Shown here: positions 28,677 through 36,496 of the stretch, in pieces
How the letters are laid out: every line of letters starts with the position of its first letter
Position numbering within the stretch: position 1 is the stretch's first letter
Source of the DNA: Gemmatimonadales bacterium
GTDB lineage: Bacteria > Gemmatimonadota > Gemmatimonadetes > Gemmatimonadales > GWC2-71-9
Assembly (NCBI GenBank): GCA_013812695.1
Contig: JACCSZ010000248.1
Coordinates: 7,283-71,282 of the forward strand
Length of the DNA: 64,000 nucleotides
Direction: 5' to 3'
Notes under the pieces: generated by a model
The model's database searches: none
What the model saw: the letters and a program-made list of their open reading frames with translations, nothing else
What the model was told of the DNA's origin: nothing
Made by a program: the position numbers and the translations under genes

Positions 28677-29171
28677 ATGAGCGCACCCGTCGTGGCCATC
28701 GTGATGGGCAGCGACTCCGACTGGGAGGTCATGCAGCACGCGAGCCGCAGGCTGCTCGACTTCGACGTGCCGCACGAGAGCCGAGTGGTGAGCGCGCACC
28801 GGACGCCGGACCTGCTGTTCCGGTTCGCGGAGGAGGCACGCGGCCGCGGGCTCCGGTGCATCATCGCCGGCGCGGGGGGCGCCGCGCACTTGCCCGGCAT
28901 GCTGGCCGCCAAGACGACGTTGCCCATCCTCGGGGTCCCCATGACGTCCTCCTCGCTGCAGGGACTCGATTCGCTGCTGTCGATCGTGCAGATGCCCGCC
29001 GGCGTGCCCGTCGCCACCTTCGCGATCGGAGCGGCGGGTGCGCAGAACGCGGCGCTGTTCGCCGTGGAGCTCCTCGCCCTGGGCGACGCCCCGCTCGCGG
29101 CAAAGCTGGACGCGTTCCGGTCGGCGCAAACCGAGAGAATCCTGAGCCTCACGCTCCCGGCGCCGGCGTGA
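28677..29171 (+). CDS. purE: N5-carboxyaminoimidazole ribonucleotide mutase
   Basis: 164 aa. Converts N5-CAIR to CAIR. Typical class I PurE: VMGSDSDWEVMQHA, VVSAHRTPDLLF, CIIAGAGGAAHLPGM, and PILGVPMTSSSLQGLDSLLSIVQMP in adjoining stretches. GAGGA lies just upstream of ATG 28677. Coupled with purK by a GTGA overlap, so this organism uses the two-step PurK/PurE route. Confidence 0.95.
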   Translation: MSAPVVAIVMGSDSDWEVMQHASRRLLDFDVPHESRVVSAHRTPDLLFRFAEEARGRGLRCIIAGAGGAAHLPGMLAAKTTLPILGVPMTSSSLQGLDSLLSIVQMPAGVPVATFAIGAAGAQNAALFAVELLALGDAPLAAKLDAFRSAQTERILSLTLPAPA

Positions 29172-30316
29172 TCCTGCCGGGAGCCACCCTCGGCATCCTG
29201 GGCGGAGGCCAGCTCGGGCGGATGTTCACGATGCGCGCGCGGACGATGGGCTACCGCGTCGTCGTGCTCGATCCCGACGGGGAGAGTCCCGCCGGAGACC
29301 TCGCCGACCGGCATCTGCGCGCCGCCTACACCGACGAGGCGGCTATCGATCAGCTCGCGGCTGCGTGCGCGGCCGTCACGACCGAGTTCGAGAATGTGCC
29401 GGCTGCCACGCTGGAGCGCCTGGCGCGGAGCCGTATCGTTCGGCCTCCCGTCGAGGCCGTGGCGATCGCGCAGGATCGGATCGCCGAAAAGGGCTTCCTC
29501 CAGAAAGCGCGCTTCGCCACCGCGCCGTTCCGTGTGGTGCGCGACGCCGCGGAGCTGGCGTCGGCCGTCCGCGCCATTCACACGCCCGCGCTGCTCAAAA
29601 CGAGCCGGCTGGGATACGACGGGAAAGGTCAGGCCGTGGTGACCGACACCGAGTCGGCGGCGGCGGCGTTCGAGCGCTTCGGCCGGGTCCCGTGTGTGCT
29701 GGAGGAGCGGCTGGCGCTCGAGACCGAGCTGTCCGTCGTGCTGGCCAGGGGAGCGGACGGAGACATCGCGGTCTTTCCCGCCGGCGAGAATCGGCACCGC
29801 GACGGCATCCTGGAAACCACCGTGGTGCCGGCCAGGGTCACGCAGCGCCTGACCGACGATGCGCGTGACCTCGCCGTCGCGGTCGCACAGGGAATGGAGT
29901 ACGTGGGTGTGCTGGGCGTCGAGCTGTTTGTCGCCAACGGCGGGCGCTTATACGTCAACGAGATCGCTCCGCGGCCGCACAACAGCGGACACTTTACGCT
30001 GGACGCCTGTACCGTCGACCAGTTCGAGCAGCAGGTCCGGACCCTCTGCGGGCTGCCGCTCGGGCGGCCCAGGCTGCTCACTCCGGTCGCCATGATCAAC
30101 CTGATGGGCGACCTGTGGGAGTCGGGCGAGCCGCGCTGGGCCGGAGCGTTTCGCCACCCCGGAGTGCGGCTGCATCTGTATGGCAAGACCGAGCCGAGGC
30201 CCGGGCGGAAGATGGGCCACCTCACCTGCCTCGCGGGCGACGCCGATCAGGCGCTCGCGCTGGCGCACGAGGCTTTCGCGGCACTGCAGTGCCTGCCCGC
30301 GCCCGCCACCATTTAA
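29168..30316 (+). CDS. purK: N5-carboxyaminoimidazole ribonucleotide synthase
   Basis: 382 aa, GTG start within the purE stop. ATP-grasp enzyme making N5-CAIR from AIR, bicarbonate and ATP. Motifs: TLGILGGGQLGRMF, VTTEFENVP, LLKTSRLGYDGKGQ, VLEERLALETELSV, and the metal-binding VNEIAPRPHNSGH. Product feeds PurE. Confidence 0.95.
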   Translation: MILPGATLGILGGGQLGRMFTMRARTMGYRVVVLDPDGESPAGDLADRHLRAAYTDEAAIDQLAAACAAVTTEFENVPAATLERLARSRIVRPPVEAVAIAQDRIAEKGFLQKARFATAPFRVVRDAAELASAVRAIHTPALLKTSRLGYDGKGQAVVTDTESAAAAFERFGRVPCVLEERLALETELSVVLARGADGDIAVFPAGENRHRDGILETTVVPARVTQRLTDDARDLAVAVAQGMEYVGVLGVELFVANGGRLYVNEIAPRPHNSGHFTLDACTVDQFEQQVRTLCGLPLGRPRLLTPVAMINLMGDLWESGEPRWAGAFRHPGVRLHLYGKTEPRPGRKMGHLTCLAGDADQALALAHEAFAALQCLPAPATI

Positions 30317-30331
30317 ACCGAGGAACTTCCG

Positions 30332-30916
30332 ATGCTGCTCACTGCTCTCATCACCACCGCGGCCCTGACCACCTGGTCGGTCGCGCCACCCGGACGGACG
30401 GCGGCCGACACCGCCTGTCAGGTACTGCCCGACAACGTCCCGATCAAAGGCCGGAAGAGCCCGTTGGACTCCATCACGTTCAGCGTTGGCAAGCAGACGG
30501 TCAAGCTGTGTTATGGGCGACCTTCGTCGCGCGGCCGGACGATGCTCGGCGGTTCGGCCGTGCCGTACGGCAAGCTCTGGCGGACGGGCGCGAACGAGGC
30601 GACGACGTTCAGCACGCCCGTGGCGTTGACGGTCGGCGGCATCAGCGTGCCGGCCGGGACGTACTCGCTGTACACCGTCCCCAACGCGGGCCAGTGGGAG
30701 ATCATCGTCAATCGGTCGACCAAACAGTGGGGAGAGGAGAGCGGCTACACCCGGGAGGTCCAGGCGCAGGAAGTCGGACGCGCAAAGGTCAAGGCGGAAG
30801 CGGTCTCCCAGCCGGTGGAGACTTTCACCGTCCGGAGCGAGGGCGCCGGGAGCGGCGCAAGCCTGATCCTCGAATGGGAGAAGACCCGGGTCCGGGTGCC
30901 CGTGAAGCCGGCGTGA
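30332..30916 (+). CDS. Exported DUF2911 protein
   Basis: 194 aa. A signal peptide is likely at the N-terminus (MLLTALITTAALTTWSVA). The rest matches the DUF2911 pattern: KLCYGRPSSRGRTMLGG, VPYGKLWRTGANEATTFS, VPAGTYSLYTVP and WEIIVNRSTKQWG. Function of the family is unknown; members are secreted proteins common in Bacteroidota and Gemmatimonadota. It has its own GAGGAA Shine-Dalgarno, 15 bp after purK, and may be read through from purEK. Confidence 0.85.
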   Translation: MLLTALITTAALTTWSVAPPGRTAADTACQVLPDNVPIKGRKSPLDSITFSVGKQTVKLCYGRPSSRGRTMLGGSAVPYGKLWRTGANEATTFSTPVALTVGGISVPAGTYSLYTVPNAGQWEIIVNRSTKQWGEESGYTREVQAQEVGRAKVKAEAVSQPVETFTVRSEGAGSGASLILEWEKTRVRVPVKPA

Positions 30917-30922
30917 CCGCGC

Positions 30923-32170
30923 TCAGTCCACGAGCTTGGTAACCGCCGCAACCAGGCGGTCCACCTCGTCGGTGGTCGTGTAGCAGGCGCACCCCGCGCG
31001 CACCAGACCGTGCGCCGAGAGACCCAGCCGCTCGACCACCGTCGTCGCGTAGAAGTCCCCGCTCGACACGAACAGGCCGTCCTCCGCCAGTGCCTTGGCG
31101 ACCTGGTCGCTGGTCCGCGCGCCAACCGTAAAGGCGACGGTCGGCGTGCGCGGGCGGCCGGGCGGCGGGCCGTAGAGGGCCACGCCGTCGATCTGCCCCA
31201 ATCCTTCCCAGAGCCGTTCCAGCAGCGCCTGCCCGCGGTGGTGAAGCGCGGCCAGGCTCCGCGCGAGCCCATCGCGCCGCGCGCCACCGGGGGCGAGGGA
31301 GGCCAGAAAATCCACCGCTGCTCCGGCGCCCACGATCCCCTCGTGATTGAGGGTTCCGGTCTCGAGTCGCTCGGGCGCGGTCTCGGGAGCGGGGGCCAGC
31401 TTCGGGGCATCGAGGGCCTCGAGGCGCTCGCGCCGCCCATAGAGCACGCCGAGGTGGGGGCCGTAGAACTTGTACGGCGAGCACGCCAGGAAGTCGCAAC
31501 CGATGGCGCGCACATCCACGTGGGCGTGCGGCGCGTAATGTACGGCGTCCACGAAGCTCGACGCGCCCGCGGCGCGCGCCAGCGCGCAGGCGCGCCCGAC
31601 GTCGTTGACCGTTCCGAGCGCGTTCGAGGCCGCGCCAATGGCGAGCAGCCGGGTCCGCGTGGAGAGCATGCGGTCCAGCGCGGTCCAGTCGAGCTGGCCA
31701 GTGTGCGGGAGGAACGGGACCACCCTGATCGTCACGCCCCGTTCGCGCTCGAGCGCTCGCCAGGGCGCGACGTTGGCGTGGTGATCCAGCTCGGTGATCA
31801 CGATCTCGTCGCCCGCACCCCAGCCCCGGCCGAGGGCGCGTGCGAGATGGAAGGTCAGCGTCGTCATGTTGGCGCCGAAGACCACTTCGGTCGGGTCGGC
31901 GCCGAGGAAGTCGGCGAGCGCCGCCCGCGCGGCGGCGATCAGGCGGTCGGTCTCCTGGCTCGTCGGGTACTGCCAGTGGGTGTTGGCGTTGTGGTGCACG
32001 AGATAGTCGACCATCGCGTTCACGACCGACTGAGGCACCTGCGTGCCGCCCGGCCCGTCGAAGTAGGCTACCGGCATGCCTCCATGCTGCCGAGCCAGCG
32101 CAGGAAAGCTCTGACGGATCTTGGCCGGCGGCCACACCTCGGCGGGCGTTGACGGCGGAGCGGCAGTCAT
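30923..32170 (-). CDS. Cysteine desulfurase-like class V aminotransferase
   Basis: 415 aa PLP protein. Motifs: VAYFDGPGGTQVPQSV, HHNANTHWQYP, TELDHHANVAPW, VDAVHYAPHAHVDV, and the PLP lysine in ACSPYKFYGPHLGVLYG. This corresponds to the cysteine desulfurase-like family related to SufS/CsdA. A Cys near the C-terminus (RAGCACYTT) could be the persulfide site. No iron-sulphur assembly genes are adjacent, so the real substrate is uncertain. It converges on the DUF2911 gene (6 bp) and diverges from the metalloprotease. Confidence 0.85.
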   Translation of the reverse strand: MTAAPPSTPAEVWPPAKIRQSFPALARQHGGMPVAYFDGPGGTQVPQSVVNAMVDYLVHHNANTHWQYPTSQETDRLIAAARAALADFLGADPTEVVFGANMTTLTFHLARALGRGWGAGDEIVITELDHHANVAPWRALERERGVTIRVVPFLPHTGQLDWTALDRMLSTRTRLLAIGAASNALGTVNDVGRACALARAAGASSFVDAVHYAPHAHVDVRAIGCDFLACSPYKFYGPHLGVLYGRRERLEALDAPKLAPAPETAPERLETGTLNHEGIVGAGAAVDFLASLAPGGARRDGLARSLAALHHRGQALLERLWEGLGQIDGVALYGPPPGRPRTPTVAFTVGARTSDQVAKALAEDGLFVSSGDFYATTVVERLGLSAHGLVRAGCACYTTTDEVDRLVAAVTKLVD

Positions 32171-32239
32171 AATTAGCTCAGAGATCAGGTGACATCAGAA
32201 ATCCTAGGTATCAACATAAGAACGGTTTGCAGGATGGCA

Positions 32240-32269
32240 TTGAACAAACAATCGACAGCTGTACTTAAT
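32240..32269 (+). promoter_or_regulatory. Possible promoter of the metalloprotease gene
   Basis: TTGAAC (32240-32245) and CTTAAT (32264-32269) with an 18-bp spacer lie in an AT-richer stretch of the divergent intergenic region. The rest of 32171-32366 holds the dyad listed next and nothing else recognised. Confidence 0.35.
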
Positions 32270-32278
32270 CGAGTTGGC

Positions 32279-32301
32279 TGATCGGTGCTCGTGACCGATC
32301 A
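32279..32301. promoter_or_regulatory. Dyad TGATCGGT-N7-ACCGATCA
   Basis: A perfect 8-bp inverted repeat with a 7-base centre (GCTCGTG), positioned right at or after the expected transcription start of the metalloprotease promoter. This would suit a dimeric repressor. No cognate regulator is adjacent. Confidence 0.4.
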
Positions 32302-32366
32302 ATGACCCCAGCCCTAGATTACCTTGGAAGTCCATCGCCCCCAACCCACCGCCCCGAGAGATGTGC

Positions 32367-33833
32367 ATGCCCTCGCGCCCTCCCGCCCTCGTTGTTGCCG
32401 CGTTGCTGCTGCTGGCCACGCTGCCGTTCACGGGCTGCGGCGGCGGCACCGAGTCGGAGGTCCCCACCGCGGTCGCGCTGAGCTCTGCCTCGGTGTCGCT
32501 CACGGCCATCGGCGAGTCCGAGCGTCTCACGGCGACCGTGCGCGACCAGGCTGGCGCGATCATCGAACAGCCTTCGATTACGTGGACCTCCACCAACGCC
32601 GCCGTGGCGGCGGTCGATGATTCGGGCCAGGTGACCGCGACGGGGGGCGGCACCGCCAGAATCGACGCGACGGCCGGCTCCGCCTCGGCGAACGCCGACG
32701 TCACGGTGGTGCAGACCCCCGCCCAGCTCCAGAAGGCCGGAGGCGATCTCCAGGCGGCCAATGTGGGTCAGGCGCTGCTCACGCCGATCAGCGTGCGGGT
32801 GCTCGACGCGAACGACGCCGGGATCCCGGGTGCCCTCGTCACCTTCGACGTCGATCCCGGCCGGGGCACGCTGGCGAATGCGAGCGCCACGACCGGGCTC
32901 GATGGCATCGCGTCCACGTCGCTCACCCTGCTCGCGTCCGGTACGGTCCAGGTGACCGCCGCCGTCGCGGCCACGGCGCTCACGGCCACGTTCACCGCGA
33001 CCGGCGTCTCGCCGTTCGCGATCGAGCTCCAGTTCATCTCGACGCCCACGTCCACGCAGCGAGAGGCCCTACTCGCCGCGAGGGATCGCTGGCAGAGTCT
33101 GATCACGAGCGAGCTGAGCGATGTCGCCTTGAACGCGCTGCCCGGGCAGTGCGGCGAAGGCTCGCCGGCGGTGAACCGCACGGTGGACGATCTGCTGATC
33201 CTCGTCAACCTGGGGCCCATCGATGGCCCGGGCAGCGTGCTGGGCGCGGCTGGCCCCTGCTTCATCCGCAACGTCAGCAAGCTGACCGCGATGGGCGTGA
33301 TGCAATTCGACACCGACGACCTGGAGGTCATCGAGGGCGCCGGACTGCTGCAGGCGCTGATCCTGCACGAGATGGGACACGTCCTGGGCTTTGGGACGCT
33401 GTGGACCGACCTCGGGCTGCTCGCCGATCCGGCGGGCGTGGCCGGCGCCGACCCGCACTTCACCGGGGCGCAGGCCACCATCGCGTTCGACGCCGACGGA
33501 GGATCGGGCTACGCTCGTGGGCTCAAGGTCCCCGTCGAGGATTCCGGCAGCGCCGGCACGGTCAACTCCCACTGGCGCGAATCGGTGTTCGGGCGCGAGC
33601 TTATGACGGGGTTCGTGGACGCCGGGCTCAACCCGCTGAGCCGGACTACGGTGGGATCCCTGGCCGACCTGGGCTACACCGTCAACCTCGCCGGGGCCGA
33701 TGCCTACACGCTGCTGCCGGGGCTCAGAGCGTTCAGCGGCGGCCGGAAATTCGCGCTCGCCGACGATCTGCTCCGGATACCGGTCCGGGTGGTGGATGAC
33801 GCTGGGCGGATCCAGCGGTTGGTCACACCGTGA
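32367..33833 (+). CDS. Secreted lipoprotein metalloprotease (leishmanolysin/M8-like) with Ig-like domains
   Basis: 488 aa from ATG 32367 (GAGAG at suitable spacing; ATG 32361 also in frame). A lipoprotein signal ends at TLPFTGC. Two bacterial Ig-like domains follow (about residues 25-115, Big_2 type with WTSTNAAVAAVDDSGQVTA; and 120-215, Big_1 type with GIPGALVTFDVDP). The C-terminal protease domain has the zinc motif HEMGHVLGFG (His334, Glu335, His338). Downstream, SHWRESVFGRELMTGF gives a probable third His ligand and Met-turn, as in M8-like proteases. Probably exposed on the outer membrane or secreted. The stop overlaps the next start. Confidence 0.85.
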   Translation: MPSRPPALVVAALLLLATLPFTGCGGGTESEVPTAVALSSASVSLTAIGESERLTATVRDQAGAIIEQPSITWTSTNAAVAAVDDSGQVTATGGGTARIDATAGSASANADVTVVQTPAQLQKAGGDLQAANVGQALLTPISVRVLDANDAGIPGALVTFDVDPGRGTLANASATTGLDGIASTSLTLLASGTVQVTAAVAATALTATFTATGVSPFAIELQFISTPTSTQREALLAARDRWQSLITSELSDVALNALPGQCGEGSPAVNRTVDDLLILVNLGPIDGPGSVLGAAGPCFIRNVSKLTAMGVMQFDTDDLEVIEGAGLLQALILHEMGHVLGFGTLWTDLGLLADPAGVAGADPHFTGAQATIAFDADGGSGYARGLKVPVEDSGSAGTVNSHWRESVFGRELMTGFVDAGLNPLSRTTVGSLADLGYTVNLAGADAYTLLPGLRAFSGGRKFALADDLLRIPVRVVDDAGRIQRLVTP

Positions 33834-34453
33834 GGCGCATCCGGGGCCGTCGGCACCTGGAGGCGTGTGGGCTCGCATTGGGAGCGCTGGCGCTGGCCTG
33901 TACCGCGAAGCAGCCGGAGGCGCGCGCGCCCATCGACACATGTCCCCCCGCCAGCGGTCAACTCGCCGCGTCGGCGGTGGCCGACGGCATGGCCGGCGAC
34001 TACCGCCTCCACCTCGTCGCGACCACCGGCCCGGACTCGGGTGCCGCCGTGAACGGGCGACTCGCGCTCAGCGAGCCCCCCGACACGCTGCGACAGCCGG
34101 CACCGGTGCTCGGCATCCAGGACACGAAGACCCGGTATCCACTGAGCGGAACCGTAGAGCTCGACCGGGTGGCGCTCGGAGCGGTGAACACCGGGGCGCT
34201 GGGCTCGACGGACCGCCGCGCCCCGGGCGTGCTCCTGATCGAGCGGCACACCGGTCGGCCCGGCGCGCCCGCGCAGATCATGCTCCGGCTCGGTGCCGAA
34301 GCGAACCGGCGCGGACTGGTGCGCTACGACGGCGGCTATTTCGCGCTCACCGTACGGAGCCTTCACGCATCGGGCTTTGCCGGAACCTGGGCCAGCGGTG
34401 CTCTCGGCCCGGCCGCGGCCGGCCACTTCTGTGCGGAACGCACGGGTCCGTAG
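33830..34453 (+). CDS. Hypothetical lipoprotein
   Basis: 207 aa, GTG start overlapping the protease stop. A lipobox is visible (LALGALALACTAK). The remainder is predicted beta-rich, with no recognised domain: DYRLHLVATTGPDSGAAVNG, two central strands, and GGYFALTVRSLHASGFAGTW. Co-transcription with the protease suggests a related envelope function. Followed by a strong hairpin. Confidence 0.7.
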   Translation: MRRIRGRRHLEACGLALGALALACTAKQPEARAPIDTCPPASGQLAASAVADGMAGDYRLHLVATTGPDSGAAVNGRLALSEPPDTLRQPAPVLGIQDTKTRYPLSGTVELDRVALGAVNTGALGSTDRRAPGVLLIERHTGRPGAPAQIMLRLGAEANRRGLVRYDGGYFALTVRSLHASGFAGTWASGALGPAAAGHFCAERTGP

Positions 34454-34486
34454 CGCGCGAACAGCGCCACGTGCGCCCCTACCGAT

Positions 34487-34526
34487 ACGACGACGAGCCC
34501 GTCCAGAGGGACGGGCCCGTCGTCGT
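34487..34526. terminator. Strong GC-rich hairpin between the lipoprotein gene and tmRNA 3' end
   Basis: Arms 34487-34504 and 34509-34526 form an 18-bp stem with one mismatch and a 4-base loop. It lies between two converging transcripts, so it can end both. No U-tract follows on either strand. Confidence 0.7.
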
Positions 34527-34531
34527 GCAAG

Positions 34532-34896
34532 TGGAGGCGCAGGGAATCGAACCCTGGTCCGAGTAAGCTTCCAGAACCGCGTCTACGTGCGTAGGCTCGT
34601 CTTCTTGCCGTCGCCTCGGGTCGGTGCCGAACCGACCTCCCCTCGGCCTAGCTCCTGAACGATCTCACCGCCTGCGCCGGAGCGACGCGCGCGGCCAGCC
34701 CGGGTTTGCGATTCGACGGGAGGCGCTCCGGGCGGGCTCCACCAGCCGAAGGCGCGTCAAGCGAGCTTAGCTCAGCTTACGCGGCCAGTGCCAGTTCAGT
34801 ATTGGCAGTTAAATCGTTCCAGATGGTTTTACCAGGACTCTGGACCTGGGCACGCTGCCATTCCTTCTACGAACCCGTCGAAGCCAAGTCGCCCCC
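34532..34896 (-). ncRNA. ssrA: Transfer-messenger RNA (tmRNA)
   Basis: 365 nt. The 5' end GGGGGCGACTTGGCTTCGACGG is the near-universal tmRNA start. It pairs with the 3' acceptor strand CGCCTCC followed by discriminator A at 34532; the T-arm reads GGACCAGGGTTCGATTCCCTG. CCA is not encoded (the next bases are CTT), so it must be added. The tag reading frame is GCC AAT ACT GAA CTG GCA CTG GCC GCG TAA, giving ANTELALAA. It rescues stalled ribosomes and tags nascent peptides for proteolysis. A perfect TATAAT lies 12 bases upstream of the mature 5' end. Confidence 0.96.
34777..34806 (-). other. tmRNA tag peptide coding segment
   Basis: Resume codon GCC at 34806-34804 through TAA at 34779-34777 encodes A-N-T-E-L-A-L-A-A-stop. 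The ALAA end is the ClpXP-recognised degron. Confidence 0.93.
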
Positions 34897-34908
34897 GTGG
34901 TATCAGGA

Positions 34909-34914
34909 ATTATA
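34909..34914 (-). promoter_or_regulatory. ssrA -10 element
   Basis: Perfect TATAAT on the minus strand, 12 bases before the mature 5' end. The -35 position (TTCCGT at 34937-34932) is poor and falls inside the octamer repeats. Confidence 0.7.
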
Positions 34915-35038
34915 GACGGAAGGACGGAAAGACGGAAGGACGGAACGACGGAAGGACGTCTCCCTCGGGCGCTTCCGTGCTCACCCTTTCCAGCTTTCCC
35001 AGTATCCGCCATCCGTCTTTCCGTCCTTCCGTCTTTCC
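34915..35038. repeat. GACGGAAN octamer tandem repeats with an inverted copy block
   Basis: Five tandem octamers (GACGGAAG/A/C) occupy 34915-34954. Three reverse-oriented octamers (CCGTCTTT/CCGTCCTT) occupy 35013-35036. The blocks 34926-34952 and 35012-35038 are inverted repeats over 27 bp with one mismatch. This fills the whole space between the ssrA -10 and the end of the GGDEF gene. It could be a variable-number locus and a transcript-end hairpin for the GGDEF operon. Confidence 0.85.
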
Positions 35039-35041
35039 CAC

Positions 35042-36496
35042 TCACTTCCCCGCCCGCTCCACCCGGTTCCGGCCACTGTTCTTGGCCACGTAGAGCGCCG
35101 CATCCGCCTGGGCCGGCAGCGCCCTGAGCGTGCGGCCGGTTTCCGGACAGGCCGCCACCCCGAACGACGCGCTGAGCGGCCACGGGCGTCCGTTCCAGTC
35201 CCAGGGCGTGGTGCCCAGCTTGATCCGGATGCGCTCGGCGATCCGGGCGCCGACCTCCAGCTCCGCCTTGGGAAGCCAGACCGCGAACTCTTCCCCGCCG
35301 ATCCGCGCGGCGATATCGCCGGTCCGGATCTGCCCTTGGATGATCCGCGCGAAGTGCATGAGGGCCGCGTCCCCTGCCGGGTGTCCGAGAGTATCGTTGA
35401 GCAGCTTGAAGCGGTCGAGGTCGGCGTACACGAGCGCTCCCGGACGCGGACCGCGCGGTGGCTCCGCCTGCGCCACCAGCTCATCGAACTTCCGGCGATT
35501 GGCCAGACCGGTCAGCCGATCGGAGCTCGCATGGGCAGTCCGCTGGTCTGCCTCGAGCGCGCGGGCCAGCCGAGGTCCGGCGCTGGCGAGCGCCTCGGTC
35601 AGTTCGGCGAGCGCGGCGCCGATGGGCTCGCGCCCGCCGGGCAGCCACATGGCGACCGCGCCGAACGCCAGGTCGCCTACCAGGACCGGCCAGAGCATGA
35701 CGGTGCCGGGGCTCTGTCGCCGGTCGGCGACGACGCCGCCGAGCGGATCGCCATGCATCGTGAGCGTCGGCGCTTCGCCGCGGGCGACTCGGGCGAGATC
35801 GCTGATCTCCGGCACCACGGTGTCGAGCAGCCGGCGGTCGCCGCGACCGGAGACGCCCACGACCCGAACCGGCGCGAGGGGTGGGAGCCCCCCATCCGGC
35901 GCGTGCTCGCTCGGCGCTTCGGTCGCGGCTACGATGACCTGCGCGTCGAGCACGCGCTCGAGCTGATACGCCAGGCGCAGTCCGACGCTCCCCGTCGATT
36001 CCAGTGATGCCTCGTGACTCTGGGACTGCGCCAGCGCCACCACCTGAGGCCGCCGCCGCACGCCGTCGAGCAGGCGGCGCAGATCGGCCTCGACCAGCCC
36101 GATCCGGCTCGCGTCGAACCCTTCGGGCAGGAGCAGGGCGACCGCCGTTCCGGCGGCGGCGTGGAAGACCAGCGTCCCACCTTCCATGCGCTCCGCCCCG
36201 CTCTGCTCGTGGTCGCGGGCGCGCTCGAGCCGCCTGTCGACTGACGCGATCTGGGCGACCGAGAGCCGTTCCGCGTCGACGATCCGCTCGGCGTGCGGCC
36301 CCTCCTCCCGCGGGTCGAGCTCCGCTACCCACACCCCGATGGCGCCGTATGCCCGACGGAGCCACTCGAGCGCCGGGTCTGGCAGCATCTGCGGCCCGAC
36401 GCCCGGGGCGAGTGATGGAGCGACGCGGCGGCGGGCGAGCGCCCAACCCGCCGCCGCACCGGCCAGCGCCACCAGCATCGCGGCCAAGACGCTCAC
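35042..36496 (-). CDS. Membrane-anchored GGDEF diguanylate cyclase
   Basis: 484 aa, GTG start overlapping the corA stop. One N-terminal membrane segment (VSVLAAMLVALAGAAAGWAL) is followed by about 280 residues of probable sensor region, with a GAF-like part (VMLWPVLVGDLAFGAVAMWLP). The C-terminal GGDEF domain has DRLTGLANRRKFDEL, VYADLDRFKLLNDTLGHPAGD and the active-site RIGGEEFAVWLP (GGEEF variant, active in known enzymes), ending ADAALYVAKNSGRNRV. It synthesises cyclic di-GMP. No RxxD inhibitory site was identified with confidence. Last gene of the dusB-larB-corA operon. Confidence 0.9.
   Translation of the reverse strand: MSVLAAMLVALAGAAAGWALARRRVAPSLAPGVGPQMLPDPALEWLRRAYGAIGVWVAELDPREEGPHAERIVDAERLSVAQIASVDRRLERARDHEQSGAERMEGGTLVFHAAAGTAVALLLPEGFDASRIGLVEADLRRLLDGVRRRPQVVALAQSQSHEASLESTGSVGLRLAYQLERVLDAQVIVAATEAPSEHAPDGGLPPLAPVRVVGVSGRGDRRLLDTVVPEISDLARVARGEAPTLTMHGDPLGGVVADRRQSPGTVMLWPVLVGDLAFGAVAMWLPGGREPIGAALAELTEALASAGPRLARALEADQRTAHASSDRLTGLANRRKFDELVAQAEPPRGPRPGALVYADLDRFKLLNDTLGHPAGDAALMHFARIIQGQIRTGDIAARIGGEEFAVWLPKAELEVGARIAERIRIKLGTTPWDWNGRPWPLSASFGVAACPETGRTLRALPAQADAALYVAKNSGRNRVERAGK

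Noticed and set aside
34532..34600. tRNA-like TTCGATTC arm suggesting a tRNA gene
   Set aside because: It is the 3' tRNA-like domain of tmRNA; no anticodon arm of a normal tRNA is present.
34915..35038. Regular repeats considered as a CRISPR array
   Set aside because: Units are 8 bp and directly adjacent with no spacers; no cas genes are present.
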